Below are positions 52,101 through 63,960 of a stretch of 64,000 nucleotides of DNA, in pieces. The notes beneath the pieces were generated by a model, which was given only the letters and a program-made list of their open reading frames with translations, did not search any database and had not been told where the DNA came from. The position numbers were made by a program, and so were the translations under genes. The first letter of the stretch is position 1. Each line of letters opens with the position of its first letter. Source of the DNA: Vanilla planifolia (lineage: Eukaryota > Streptophyta > Magnoliopsida > Asparagales > Orchidaceae); NCBI GenBank assembly GCA_023846275.1, contig JAIUJO010001180.1:97001-161000 (forward strand). The letters are read 5' to 3'.

Positions 52101-55100
52101 GCCTAACCTTGCTCTACTCTACTATACTTTGCTCTACTTTACTCTACTCTAACCTAACCTTGCCTAGGCTAACAAAGCTCTACTCTAATCTACTATACTC
52201 TATTCTAACCTAGCCTTGCATAGATTAGCCTAGCCTAGCTTAGCCTAAACTAGCTTAGCTTAACCTAGCTCTAGTATACTTTGCCATGCTCTACTCTGCT
52301 CTACTCTTCTCTGCTCTACTCCACTCTATTATACTCTACTATACTCTATTCTACTCTACTCTACTTTAATCTTTACTCTAGCCTAGCCTAGCTTAGCCTT
52401 GCCTAACTTAGCTTTACTCTATTTTACTCTACTTTACTCTACTCTTGCCTAGCCCAGCCTAGCCTACCATAGTCTAACCTAACATAGCCTTGCCTAGCAT
52501 AGCCTTACTTAACCTAGCTCTACTCTACTTTAATATACTCTACTCTACTCTACTATACATTACTCAACTCTACTCTACTCTAACCTAGTCTTACCTAGCC
52601 TAGCATAACTTAGCCTGGCCTAACCTAACTAAGCCTAACTTAGCTTTACTCTGCTCTGCTTTGCTCTACTCTTCTATACCCTGCTCTACTTTGATCTACT
52701 CTTCTTTTCTCTACTCTGTTCTACTCTGCTTTGCTCTACTCTTCTCTTCTCTACTCTACTCTACTCTACTCCTCTCTAGCCTAACCTAACCTAATCTAAC
52801 CTAACTTTACTCTACTCTATGCTACTCTACTCTACTCTACTCTAGCCTAGCCTAGCCTAGCTTAGCCCAACCAAACTTAGCTCTATTATACTCTACCCTA
52901 CCCTACTCTACTCTACTTAGCTCTATTCTACTTTACTCTTCTCTACTCTAGCCTAGTCTAGCCAAGCCTAGCCTACCCTAGCCTAACCTAACTCTATATT
53001 ACTTTACTTTACTCTAAGTAAGCCTAGCCTAGCCTATCCTAACATAGCTCTACTCTACTCTACTCCACTCTATTTTACTCTACTCTACTATAGCCTAGCC
53101 TAACCTAGCATAACTTAACTCTTCTCTAGTCTACTCTGCTCTTCTCTTTTCTACTCTACTTTACTCTACTTTACTCTAGTCTTTTTTAACCTATCCTAAC
53201 CTAGCCTAGCCTAACCAAGCTCTACTCTACTCTACTCTACTCTACTTTAACCTTGCCTAGCCTAACCTACCTCTGCTTTGCTCTTCTTTCCCTGCTTTGC
53301 TCCCTTATACATAGCTCTGCTTTACTCTTCTCCACCTTGCACTACTCTTTTCTACTCTACTCTATTCTACTTTAGCAAAGCCTAATGCAACCTATCCTAG
53401 CCTAGCCTAACCTAGCCTAGCCTAGCCTAAACTAGACTAAGCTAAACAAGCTCCAATCTACTCCATTATACTCTACTCTACTCTCCTCTACTCTAGCCTA
53501 ACCTAACCTTGTTCTACTTTACTCTACTCTACTCTACTATACTCCACTCCACTTTACTCTACTATACTCTAACCTAGCCTAGCTTAGCCTAAACTAACTT
53601 TACTCAGCTTTACTCTACATTGCTCTACTCTACTCTACTTTATTCTGCTATACTCAACTCTAATCTGCTCTACTGTACTCTAGCCTCGCCTTGCCTAACA
53701 TAGCTCTACTCTACTTTACTATACTCTATACTAGCCTAGCCTAGCCTCCCCTAGCCAAGCCTAGCAAAACAAAGCTCTACTCTACTCTACTCTACTAAAT
53801 TGTACTCTAACATAGCCTAACCTCATTATACTCTACTCTACTTTACTCTAATCTAGGTTAGCCTAGCCTAACATAACCCAACATAGCCTAACTTAGCTTA
53901 ACCTTGCTTTGCTCTATCTTACTCTATTCCATTCTGCTCTACTCTGTACTGCTTTACTCTGCTCTTCTTTTCTCTACTCTATTCTACTCTACTCTGGTCT
54001 ACTCTACTCTGCTCTACTTTGCTATACTCTGTTTTGCTCTACTCTACTCTCCTCAACTCCATTCTACTCCACTCTACTCTACTATACTCTACTCTACGCT
54101 ACACTACTCTACCCTAGCCTAACCTAGCTCTGCTCTTCTCTACTTTGCTTTGCTCTTCTTTGCCTTGCTCTACTTTGCTTTGGTCTACTCTACTCTACTG
54201 TATTACACTCTACCAAACTTTAGCCTAGCAGAGCCTAGCCTCGCCTAACCCTGCTCTATGCTAATCTACTTTACTCTTCTCTAGCCAACCCTAGTATAGC
54301 CATACCTAGCCTTGCTTGACCTAGCTCTACTAAACTCTACTCTATTCTATTATATGCCACTCTACTCTACTCTACTCAACTCTACTGTACACTACACTAC
54401 TCTAAACTAGCCTTGCATGGCCTAGTCTAGTATAGCGTAGCCTAACTTAGCTCTAATATGCTATGCTCTGCCCTGCTCTACTCTACACTTTTCTGCTTTA
54501 TTTTTCTCTACTCTACTCTGCTATGCTCAACTCAAATCTACTTGGCTCTTCTCAACTCTACTTTGTTCTGCTCTGCTTTACTGTATGCTACTCTACACTA
54601 CTCTAGCCTAGCCAAGCCTAGACAAACCTAGCCAAACCAAACTATGCTATATGCTACTCTCTCTACTCTAGCCTAGCCTCACCTAACTCTAGCTACTTAA
54701 CTCTTCTCTATTACACTCTATGATATTACACTCTACTCTACTCCACTCTACCCTAACTTAGCCTAGCCTAACCTATCTTAGCTCTACACTTCTCTACCTA
54801 CTCTAGCCTACCCTAGCCTTGCCTAGCCTAGCTCTACTCTGCTTTGCTCTATTCTACTCTGTTGTGCATTATTGTGATCTACTCCACTCTTCTCTACTCT
54901 GCTCTACTGCATTACACTCTAGCCTAGCCAAGCCTAACCTAGCTTTACTCTACTTTACTCTACTCTACTCTACTCTAGCCTAGCCTAGCCAAACCTAACC
55001 TAGCCTATCTTAGCCTAACTTAACCTAGCTCTACTCAACCCTACTCTCCTCTACTCCACTCTACTCTAATCTACTCTAACCTAGCCTATCCTATCCTAAC

Positions 55101-57910
55101 TTATTTCAACTCTACTCTACTCTATCCTAGCCTAGCCTAACCTAGCTTTACCCTACCTTGCTCTACTCTTATCTGCTCTGCTCTCCTCTACATGTTCTAC
55201 TCTGGTCTACTCTGCTCTACTCTACTCTGCTCTGCTCTGCTCTACTCTTCTTTTCTCTGTCCTGCTCCACTTTACTCTGTCTTACTCTACTATACTTTAA
55301 TCTACTCTACTCTACTCTATTCTACTCTAACCTAGTCTAGCCTACTATAGTCTAGCATAGCCAAACCAAGCTCTGCTTTACACCACTCGACTACACTCTA
55401 CTCTACTCTGCTCTAGTCTACTCTAACATTACCTAGCAAAACCGAGCTCTGCTCTGTTCTACTCTACTCTGCTCTACTCTGCTCTACTCTGCTCTGCTCT
55501 AGGCTGCTCTTCTCTACTCTACTCTCCTCTGCTCTACCCTGCTCTGCTTTTCTCTGCTCTACTATACTCTACTCTTGCCTAACCTAGCCTAGCCTAGCGT
55601 AACCTAACCTTGATCTACTCTGCTCTAACCTACTCTGCTCCACTCGACTCCAGCCTAGCCTACACTAGCCTAGCCTAACCTAGCCTAACTTAACCTAGCA
55701 AAACCTAACTCTATTATAATATGCTATACTCTGCTCTACTCTACTTTGCTCTACGTTGGTCTATTCTACTCTACTTTGCTTTACTCTATATTTCTCTACT
55801 ATGCTCTGCTCTACTTTACTCTACTTTTGTAAAGCCTAGCCTAACCATACTCTACTCAACTCTAGTCTACTCTACTCTACTCGATCCTAGCTTAACCTAG
55901 CCTAGCCTATCCTAGCAAAGCCTAGCCAAGCTTTACGAAGCTCTACTCTACTATTGTATACTCTAATCCACTCTACATTACTCTATTCTACTCTAACCTA
56001 GCCTAGCTTAGTCGAATGTAGCTCTATACTGCTCTGCTATTGTCAGCTCTACTATACTCTGCTCTACTCTTATCTGTTCTACTTTGCTCTACTTAATTAT
56101 TCTTTACATTGTTTTGCTCTACTCCTCTGTACTCTACTGCACTCTAATCTAGCCTAGCCTAGCCTAACCAAGCTCTACTCTACTCAACTCAACTCAACTC
56201 TACTCTAGCTTAGCCTAAATCTACTCAACTCTACTCTACTCTACTTTACTTTACTCTAGTCTACTTTACTCTAACTTAGCCTAGCCTAGCCTTGCCTAAC
56301 CTAGCTCTACTCTACTCTACTCTACTCAAGCCTAGCTTAGCCTAGCCTAGCCTAGCAAAGCCTTACCTAGCCTAGCCTAGCTTAGCCTAACCTAACTCAG
56401 CTTAGCTATGCTCTATACTACTCTACTCTGCTCTACTCTGCTCTACTCTGCTCTACTCAATGCTACTCTACTCCACTCTTCTATACTCCATTGTACTCTA
56501 TCCTAGCCTGTCCTAACCTAGCTATTCTCTACTCTACTCTAATATAGCCTAGCATAGCCTAAACTAGCCTAGCCTAACCTTGCTATTTTCTATAATACTG
56601 TACTCTACCCTACTCTTCTCTACTCTACTCTACCCTACTCTACTCTACTCTAGCCTAGCTTAGCCTAGCATAACTTATCTTTACTCTACTCTGCTCTGCT
56701 TTTCTTTACTATGCTTTGCTCTGCTTGCATCTACTTTACTCTGTTATGCTCTGCTCTACTCTACTCTACTCCACTCTACTCTAATTTAGCCTAGCTTTGC
56801 CTAGCCTAACCTAGCACTACTCTTCTCTACTCTACTCTATTATACTCTACTCTTCTCTTCTCTACCCTAGCCTAGGCTAACCTACCTTAGCGTAGCCTAG
56901 CCCAGTATAGCCTAACCTAACCTAGCTCTACTCTACTGTACTTTACTCTACTCTACTCTACTCTATTCTACTCTACTCTACTCTAGCCTAGCCTGGTCTA
57001 CCCTAACCTAGCTCTACACTACTCTACTCTACTCTACTTGACTCTGCTTTACTCTAGCCTAAAAGAGCCTAGCCATGCCTAACTTAGCTCTACTCTACTC
57101 AGCTTAACAAAGCTCAGGTTAGCTCTACTCTACTCTAATTTTCTCAGCTCTATTACACTTTACTTTACTCTGCTTTTCCCTACTCTACCCTACGATGCTC
57201 TACTATGATCTACTCTACTCTGCTCTACTCTGTACTACTCTATGTTACATTGTGCTACTCTACTCTACTCTACTCTACCCTACTATACTCTATTGTAGCC
57301 TAGCCAAGCCTGGCCTAGCTCTACTCTACTCTACTCTACATTGTCCTACTCTATTATGATTTTTTTGCCCTACTATACTTTGCTCTACTCTGCTTTGCTA
57401 TGCTCTACTCTACTCTACTCTACTTTGCTCTACCTTGCTCTGCTTTGCTCTACTTTACCCTACTCTACTTTGCTCTACTCTATCCACTCTGCTCTACTCT
57501 ACTCTACTCTAGTCTGCTCTAGCCGTCTTTAGCCTTGCCTAACCTTACTCTGCTATGCTTTACATTACTTTACTCTACTCTATTCTAATATTCTCTACTC
57601 TACTTTACTTTACTCTAACTTAACCTAGCCTAACCTAACATAACCTAGCTCTACTCTACTTCACTCTATTATACTCTGTTATACTCTTCACTAGCCTAGC
57701 CTAACCTACTTATGCTCTGCTCTACCCATCTCTACTCTTCTCTGAACTTCTCTGCTCTACTTTACTCAACTCTACTATACTTTAGCCTAGCCAAGCCTAA
57801 CATAGCTCTGCTATACTCTGCCTGACTCTACTCTACTCTACTCTACTCCAGCCTAGGTTGGCATAACCTAGCCTAGCCCAACCTAATTTTACTTTAGTCT
57901 ACCCTACTTT

Positions 57911-58870
57911 ACTCTGCTCTACTCTGCTTTGCTCTACTTTTCTCTACTCTTCTCTACTCTCTTCTACTCTATTATGCTTTTCTCTGCTCTACTCTTGTCT
58001 ATTTTGCTTTTCTCCTCTCTACTTTGCTATACTTTGCTCTTCTTTACTATACTTTTCTTTGCTCTACTCTACTCTACTATGCTTTGCTCTTCTGTACTCT
58101 ATTCTACTTTGCTATACTCTACTTAGCTCTATTCTACTTTCTTATACTCTTCTCACCTCTCCTCACCTTTCCTCTCCTCTCCTCTCTTCTCCACTCCTCT
58201 CCTCTCCTCTTCTTTACTCTACTCTACTTTACTCTACTTAACTCTACCTTACTCTGCTTTACTGTACACTACTCTACTTTACTCTTCTCAACTCTACTCT
58301 ACTCCACTCTATTCTACTCGACTCTACTCTACTCTACTCTACTATACTCTACTCTACTCAACTCTACTTTACTCTACTCTCGCCTAACCAAGCATAGCCT
58401 TACCAAATCTTGCTTTACTCTACTCTACAATATTATACTCTACTCTACTATAGCCTAGCCTACCCAAGCTTGGCCTAGTCTAACCTAGATTTACTCTTCT
58501 CTACTCAACTCTATGCTAGTATTGCATAGCCTATCATAGAATAACCTAGCTCTACTTAGCTCAACTCTACTTCACTCTGGTTTGCACTGCTCTACTTTAC
58601 TCTACTCTACTCTGCATTGATCTTTACTGCTCTTCTACTTTGCTTTACTCTTCTATGTCTTCCTCTGCTCTACTATACTCTATTTTACTTTGCTCTGCTC
58701 TACTCTACTCTACTCTACTCTTCTCTACTCTACTCTACTCTACTCTACACTATCCTAGCCTAGCCAAACCTTGCCCTTCTAAACTCTACACTACTGTACT
58801 CTAGCCTACCCTCACCTACACTAGCCTACACAAGCTTAGCCTAACCTAGCCAAGCCTAACTTAGCTCTAT
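57911..58870 (+). repeat. ~5.1 kb-spaced higher-order segment, copy 1
   Basis: Collinear with about 63,097-63,960. Anchors: CTCTGCTTTGCTCTAC (57,922 versus 63,108, offset 5,186), the CTCACC...CTCCT patch (58,151-58,213 versus 63,343-63,370), CGCCTAACCAAGC then ACCAAATCTTGCT and TATTATACTC (58,381 versus 63,461, offset 5,080), a TAGAATAACCTAG junction, and CCAAACCTT followed by TACACAAGC (58,761 versus 63,874, offset 5,113). The offset change of about 100 bp near the CTCCT patch indicates a deletion in copy 2 or an expansion in copy 1. The first ~470 bp is the longest B-free tract in the window. Confidence 0.8.
58151..58213 (+). repeat. CTCCT variant run
   Basis: The densest CTCCT patch in the window: CTCACC units, then CTCCT and CTCTTCTCC repeats. 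It is shorter in the homologous position at 63,343-63,370. Confidence 0.8.
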
Positions 58871-59490
58871 TATACTATACTCTACTCTACTCTACTATAC
58901 TTTACTCTACTCTACTCTACTATTATCTGGCTTTGCCTAGCCTAACTAGGCTCTACTCTACTCTACTCAACTGTACTAAGCTCTATTATACTCTACTTTG
59001 CTTTGCTCTTTTCTATTCTACCCTACTCTACTCTGCTCTACTTTGCTCTATACTACTCTACTCTATACTCTAGCCAAGCTTTTCTTAGCCTTACCTAACC
59101 TAGCCCTACTCTACTCTACTATAACTTAGCTTAGCAAAAAATACCATAGCTTAGCCTAGCCTAACTTAGCCTAGCCCAACCTAGCTCTACTCTACTCCAT
59201 AATACTCTACTTTGCTATACTCTATTTGCTCTACTTTACTCTTACCAAGCCTAGCCTAGCCTAACATAGCCTAGACTAGCCTATCCTAACTTAACTTTAT
59301 TCAGCTCCACTCTACTCTTTTCTACTCTACTCTGTCTTGCTCTTCTCTACTATGCTCTACTCTGTTATACTCTGCTCTACTCTACTCTACTCTACCTACC
59401 TTAGCCTAACCTTGCTCTACTTTACTTTACTCTAGCTAGCCTAACCTAGCCTAGTCTTGCTTATCCTAACCTTGCTCTACTCTATTCTAC

Positions 59491-59520
59491 TATACTATAC
59501 TATACTATACTATACTATAC
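59491..59520 (+). repeat. Perfect (TATAC)6 microsatellite
   Basis: Six identical TATAC units (the CTATA variant of CTCTA) between B-bounded A blocks. It is the longest perfect run of this variant that I see, and a recent local expansion. Confidence 0.9.
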
Positions 59521-60080
59521 TCTGCTATAGTCTACTCTACTTTACTCTAACTTAGCATAGCCTAGCATAACTTAAACAAACCCAACTCCATAATGCTTTA
59601 CTTTGCTCTACTTAGGAATTCCTTGCTCTACTCTACTCTGCTCTTCTCTATTTTACTCTACTCTACTCTACACTACTCTACTCTATGCTACTCTACTCTA
59701 GCCTAGCCAAGCTTAGACTAGCCTAACTTAACCAAGCTCTGCTTTACTATACTCTTCCTTATGCTACTCTACTCTACTCTACTTTAGCCTAGCCTACCCT
59801 AACCTAACCTAATTCTACTCTACTCCACTCTATCCTTGCTTAGCCTACCCTAATCTAGCTCTACTCTGCTCTACTATACTTTATTCTAATCTTTTCTAGC
59901 CTAGCTTAGGCTAGCCTACCCTATCCTATCCTAGCCTAACTTAACTATACTCTACTCTACTCTAGCCTATCTTAGCTCTACTCTGCTCTGCTCTACTCTA
60001 CTCTACACTACTCTACTCTACTCTGCTCTGCTCTACTCTATAATTTTTTGCTCTACCCTTCTACTCTGCTCTACTCTACT

Positions 60081-60102
60081 CTCCACTCCTCTCCTCTCCT
60101 CT
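60081..60102 (+). repeat. CTCCT variant run
   Basis: CTCCACTCCTCTCC and CTCCT units flanked by CTCTA. Member of the scattered set. Confidence 0.65.
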
Positions 60103-61061
60103 GCTCTACTCTACTCTACTCTACTATGCTCTACTCTACTTTACTCTACTCTAGCCTAGCCTAACCTAACTCTACTCTACTCTACTCTCATCTAGCCTAG
60201 CTTGCCCTAGCTTAGCCTAGCATAGCTCTACTCTAATATACTCTATGGTACTTTACTCTACTCATCTCGAATATGGCCTAGCCAAGCCAAACCAAGCTTT
60301 ACTCTACTCTAACCTGTCCTTTCCTTTCTTGAGCTTGCTTTACTCTACTCTACTATGCTATGCCCTATTGTACTATTCTATACTCTACTCAGCTCTGCTT
60401 TACTCTTCTCTGCTATGCTCTGCTCTACTCTACTCTACTCCACTCTATTATACTCTACTTTAGCGTAGCCTAGCCTAGCCAACCATAGCTAGCCTGGCCT
60501 ACCTTTGCCTAACCTAACCTAGCTCTACTCTAATCTACTCTACTCAGCTATACTATACTCTACTCTACTCTACTTTACTCTAACCCGATCAAGCCTTGCC
60601 TTGCCTAGCCTAATCTAGCCTGGCCTAGCCTTGCCTGACATAGCTCGACTCTGTTCTACTCTACTATGCTCTGCTTTGCTTTTCTCTACTCTCCTCAACT
60701 CTACTCTGCTTCTCTCTAATCTACTCAACTCTAACGAGCCTATCCTAACTTTGCTCTACTTTACTCTGCTATACTCTAGTCTACTCTACTCCACTTTACT
60801 CTACTCTAGCCTAGCTTAGCCTACCCTAACCAAACCTAGCCTAGCCAAGCTTAGCCCATCCAAACCTAGCTCTACTCTACTTTACTCTACACTACTATAC
60901 TCTACCCTACTCTCCTATACTATACCATACTCTAGTCAACTCTACTCTAACCTTGCCTAGCCTAGCCTAACTTAGCTCTACTCTAGTCTACCCTACCCTG
61001 CTTTAATCTACTCCACTCTACTCTAGCCTAAACTAGCCAAGCTTAGCCTAACCTAGCTCTA

Positions 61062-61096
61062 TTGTGTTGTGTTGTGCTGTGCTGTGCTGTGCTGTG
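61062..61096 (+). repeat. (TTGTG)3(CTGTG)4 expansion
   Basis: Three TTGTG units run directly into four CTGTG units, then CTCTA resumes in phase. G at two of five positions makes this the most G-rich pentamer run on the + strand of the array. It keeps the 5-bp period, so it arose by mutation and expansion of array units and not by insertion. Confidence 0.9.
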
Positions 61097-61315
61097 CTCT
61101 ACTCTACTCTACACTACTTTGCTGTACTTTACACTACTCTACCTACTCTACTCTACTCTAGCCAAGCCTAGCTAACCATAACCTAGCTAGGCCTAACTTA
61201 GCTCTACTCTACTATACTCTACTCAATTACTCTAGTTTAGCCTTGTCTAGCTTAGGCTAACCTAACCATGCTCTACTCTACTATACTCTACTATGTTCTT
61301 CACTACTCTAATATG

Positions 61316-61350
61316 GTCTCCTCTCCTCTATATTCCTCTCCTCTCCTCTA
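61316..61350 (+). repeat. CTCCT variant run
   Basis: GGTCTCCTCTCC, a TATATTCC interruption, then CTCTCCTCTCC and CTCTA. The patch is split into two by the T/A interruption. Confidence 0.65.
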
Positions 61351-63096
61351 CTTTACTCTACTCTACTCAACTCTACTTTACTCTACTCAACTCAACTCTA
61401 CTCTACTCTACTCTACTCTACTCTACTCTACACTAACATAGCCTAGCCTAACTTAGCTCTACTCTACCCTACTCTACTCTTGCCTAGCCTAACCTAGCCT
61501 AACCTCACTCTACTCTTCTCTACTCTACTCTTCTTTACTCTGCTCTGATCTACTCTACTATGCTTTGCTCAACTTTGCTATGCTCTACTCTACTCAACTT
61601 AACTCAACTCTACTCTACTCTACTCGGCCTAGCTTAGCCTAGCTTAAACTAGCTCTGCTATAATCTACCCTACTCTAATCTAGTATAGCTTAGCCTACCC
61701 TAGCCTATCCTAGCTCTCATAAACTTTACTCTACACTACTCTACCCAAATCTACTTTACACTACTCTAGCCTAGCCTAACCTAACTCTACTCTACTCTAT
61801 TATACTTTACTCTACTCAACTCAACTCTACCCTAGCATAGTCTAGCCTAACCAAGCCTAACATAACTCTGCTCTCCTTTGCTCAACATTACTTTGCTCTA
61901 CGCGACTTGTCTGTTCTCTACTCTGTTCCCTTCTGCTCTACTCTACTCTTCTCTACTCTGCTCTGCACTACTATGCTTTACTCTGCTCTACTCTGATCTA
62001 TTGTACTCTTCTTTATTCTACTCTACTCCACTTTACTATACTTTACTCTACTCTACTTTACATTATTCTACTCGATTTTACTTTACTCTAGGCTAGCCTC
62101 GCAAAGCCAAGCCTATCCAAGCCTAACTTAGCTCTACTCTTCCATACTCTGCTCTATTACTCTAGTTTAACCTAGCCTAGCCTAACCAAACATAGCTCAG
62201 CTCTACTACACTGTACTCTACTCTACTAACCTCAACTTAGCTCTGCTTAGCTCTGATCTAATCTAATTTTTTGAACTCTATTGTACTCTACTCTACTCTA
62301 CTTTGCTCTACATTGCTCTACGATGCTTTACTCTTCTCTACTCTACTCTGCTATACTCTACTCTGTTATACTCTGCTTTGCTCTACTCTACTCTACTCTA
62401 CTCCACTCAATTATACTCTACTCTACTCTACTCTAGTCCACTCTATTATACTCTACTCTACTCTAGCCTAGTCGAGCTTAGCCAAGCCTAGCCTAGACAA
62501 GCCTAACTAAGCTCTACTCTACTATACTCTACTCTACTCAGCTTTGCTCTGCTCTACTTTACTCTGCCTTGCTCTACCTTATGCTATTCGGCTTTGCTAT
62601 TCTTTGTTCTACTCAACTCCACTCTACTTTACTCTAATCTAGTCTGCTCTAGCCTTGTTTAGCCTGGGCTAGCCTAACCTTGCTCTACTCTTCTTTACTT
62701 TACTCTTCTATACTCTATTCTACCCTAACCTAACCTAGCACAGCATTCCCTAGCCTAACCTAACCTTGCTCTACTCTGTTTTACTCTATTTTACTCTACT
62801 TTACTCTAATATACTGTACTCTACTCTCATCTAATAAAGCCTAGCCTAACCTAACTTAGCTTAGCTCTACTCTACATTACTTTGTTGTACTCTATTATAC
62901 TCTTCTCTAGCCTAGCCTAGCATAGCCTTGCTTAGCTTAACCTAGCAATGCTCTACTCTTCTCTGCTCTACTCTGCTCTACTATACTCTAGCCTAGCCTA
63001 ACTTAGCTCTGCTCTATTCTTCTATACTCTACTCTACTCCACTCCAACCTAGCTTAGCCTAGCTTAACCTAGCTTTTCTCTACTCTACTCTGCTCT

Positions 63097-63960
63097 GCTC
63101 TGCTATACTCTGCTTTGCTCTACTTTTCTCGACTCTACTGTACTCTATTCTACTCTATTATGCTATTCACTACTCTGCTCTGATCTATTCTACTTTACTC
63201 AACTCTACTCTTCTCTGCTTTGCTCTTCTTTACTCAACTTTGCTTTGCTCTACTCTACTCTCCTCTACTTTGCTCTTCTATGCTCTACTTTACTTTTCTC
63301 TGCTATACTCTACTTGCTCTACTCTTCTCTCCTCTACTATAGGCACCTCTCCTCTCTTCTCTTCTCCTTTACTCTATTCTACTCTACTCTAATCCACCCT
63401 ACTCTACTTAACTCTACTCTACTATACTCTATTCTACTCTATACTACTCTACTCTACTCTAGCCTAACCAAGCCTAGCCTTACAAAATCTTGCTCTACTC
63501 TACTCTACTATATTATACTCTACTCTACTCTAGCCTAATTTACCCAAGCCTGGCATAGCCTAACCAAGCTCTACTCTACACAACTCTACTCTACTCTAGC
63601 CTAGCCTAGTATAGAATAACCTAGGACTGCTCTGCTTTACTTAGCTCTACTTTACTCTATTATGCTTTGCATTACACTGCTTTACTCTACTTTGCTCTAC
63701 ATTGCTGTGCTCTACTCTTCTACTTTGCTTTGCTCATCTTTGCTTTGCTCTGCTCTTCTGTGCTCTACTCTACTTGGCTCTATCCTACTGTATTCTACTC
63801 TACTCTACTATACACAACTCTACTATGCTCTACTCTACTCTACCCTACTCTACTCTACTCTAGTTTATCCTAGCCAAACCTTAGTCTACTAATCTCTACT
63901 ATACTCTAGCCTACCTTAGCATACACAAGCCTATCCCAACCTTGCCTAACCTAAGCTAAA
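63097..63960 (+). repeat. ~5.1 kb-spaced higher-order segment, copy 2
   Basis: Diverged collinear copy of 57,911-58,870 (anchors given there). It reaches almost to the window end, so the duplicated unit may extend beyond 64,000. The CTCCT patch is shorter here, and ACCAAATCTTGC reads ACAAAATCTTGC. Confidence 0.8.

Noticed and set aside
6613..63370. CTCCT patches as ribosome binding sites on the minus strand (AGGAG)
   Set aside because: The minus strand has stops in every frame within a few codons throughout the array, and nothing indicates a prokaryotic context.
1884..63892. Several dozen + strand open frames of 60-144 codons rich in Leu, Tyr, Ser and Thr
   Set aside because: They are translations of stop-free CTCTA tracts, often open in two or three overlapping frames at once. 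ATG arises from chance TATGCTC variants and the ends fall at CCTAG/CCTAA blocks. There is no codon-position signal, no domain and no plausible start context.
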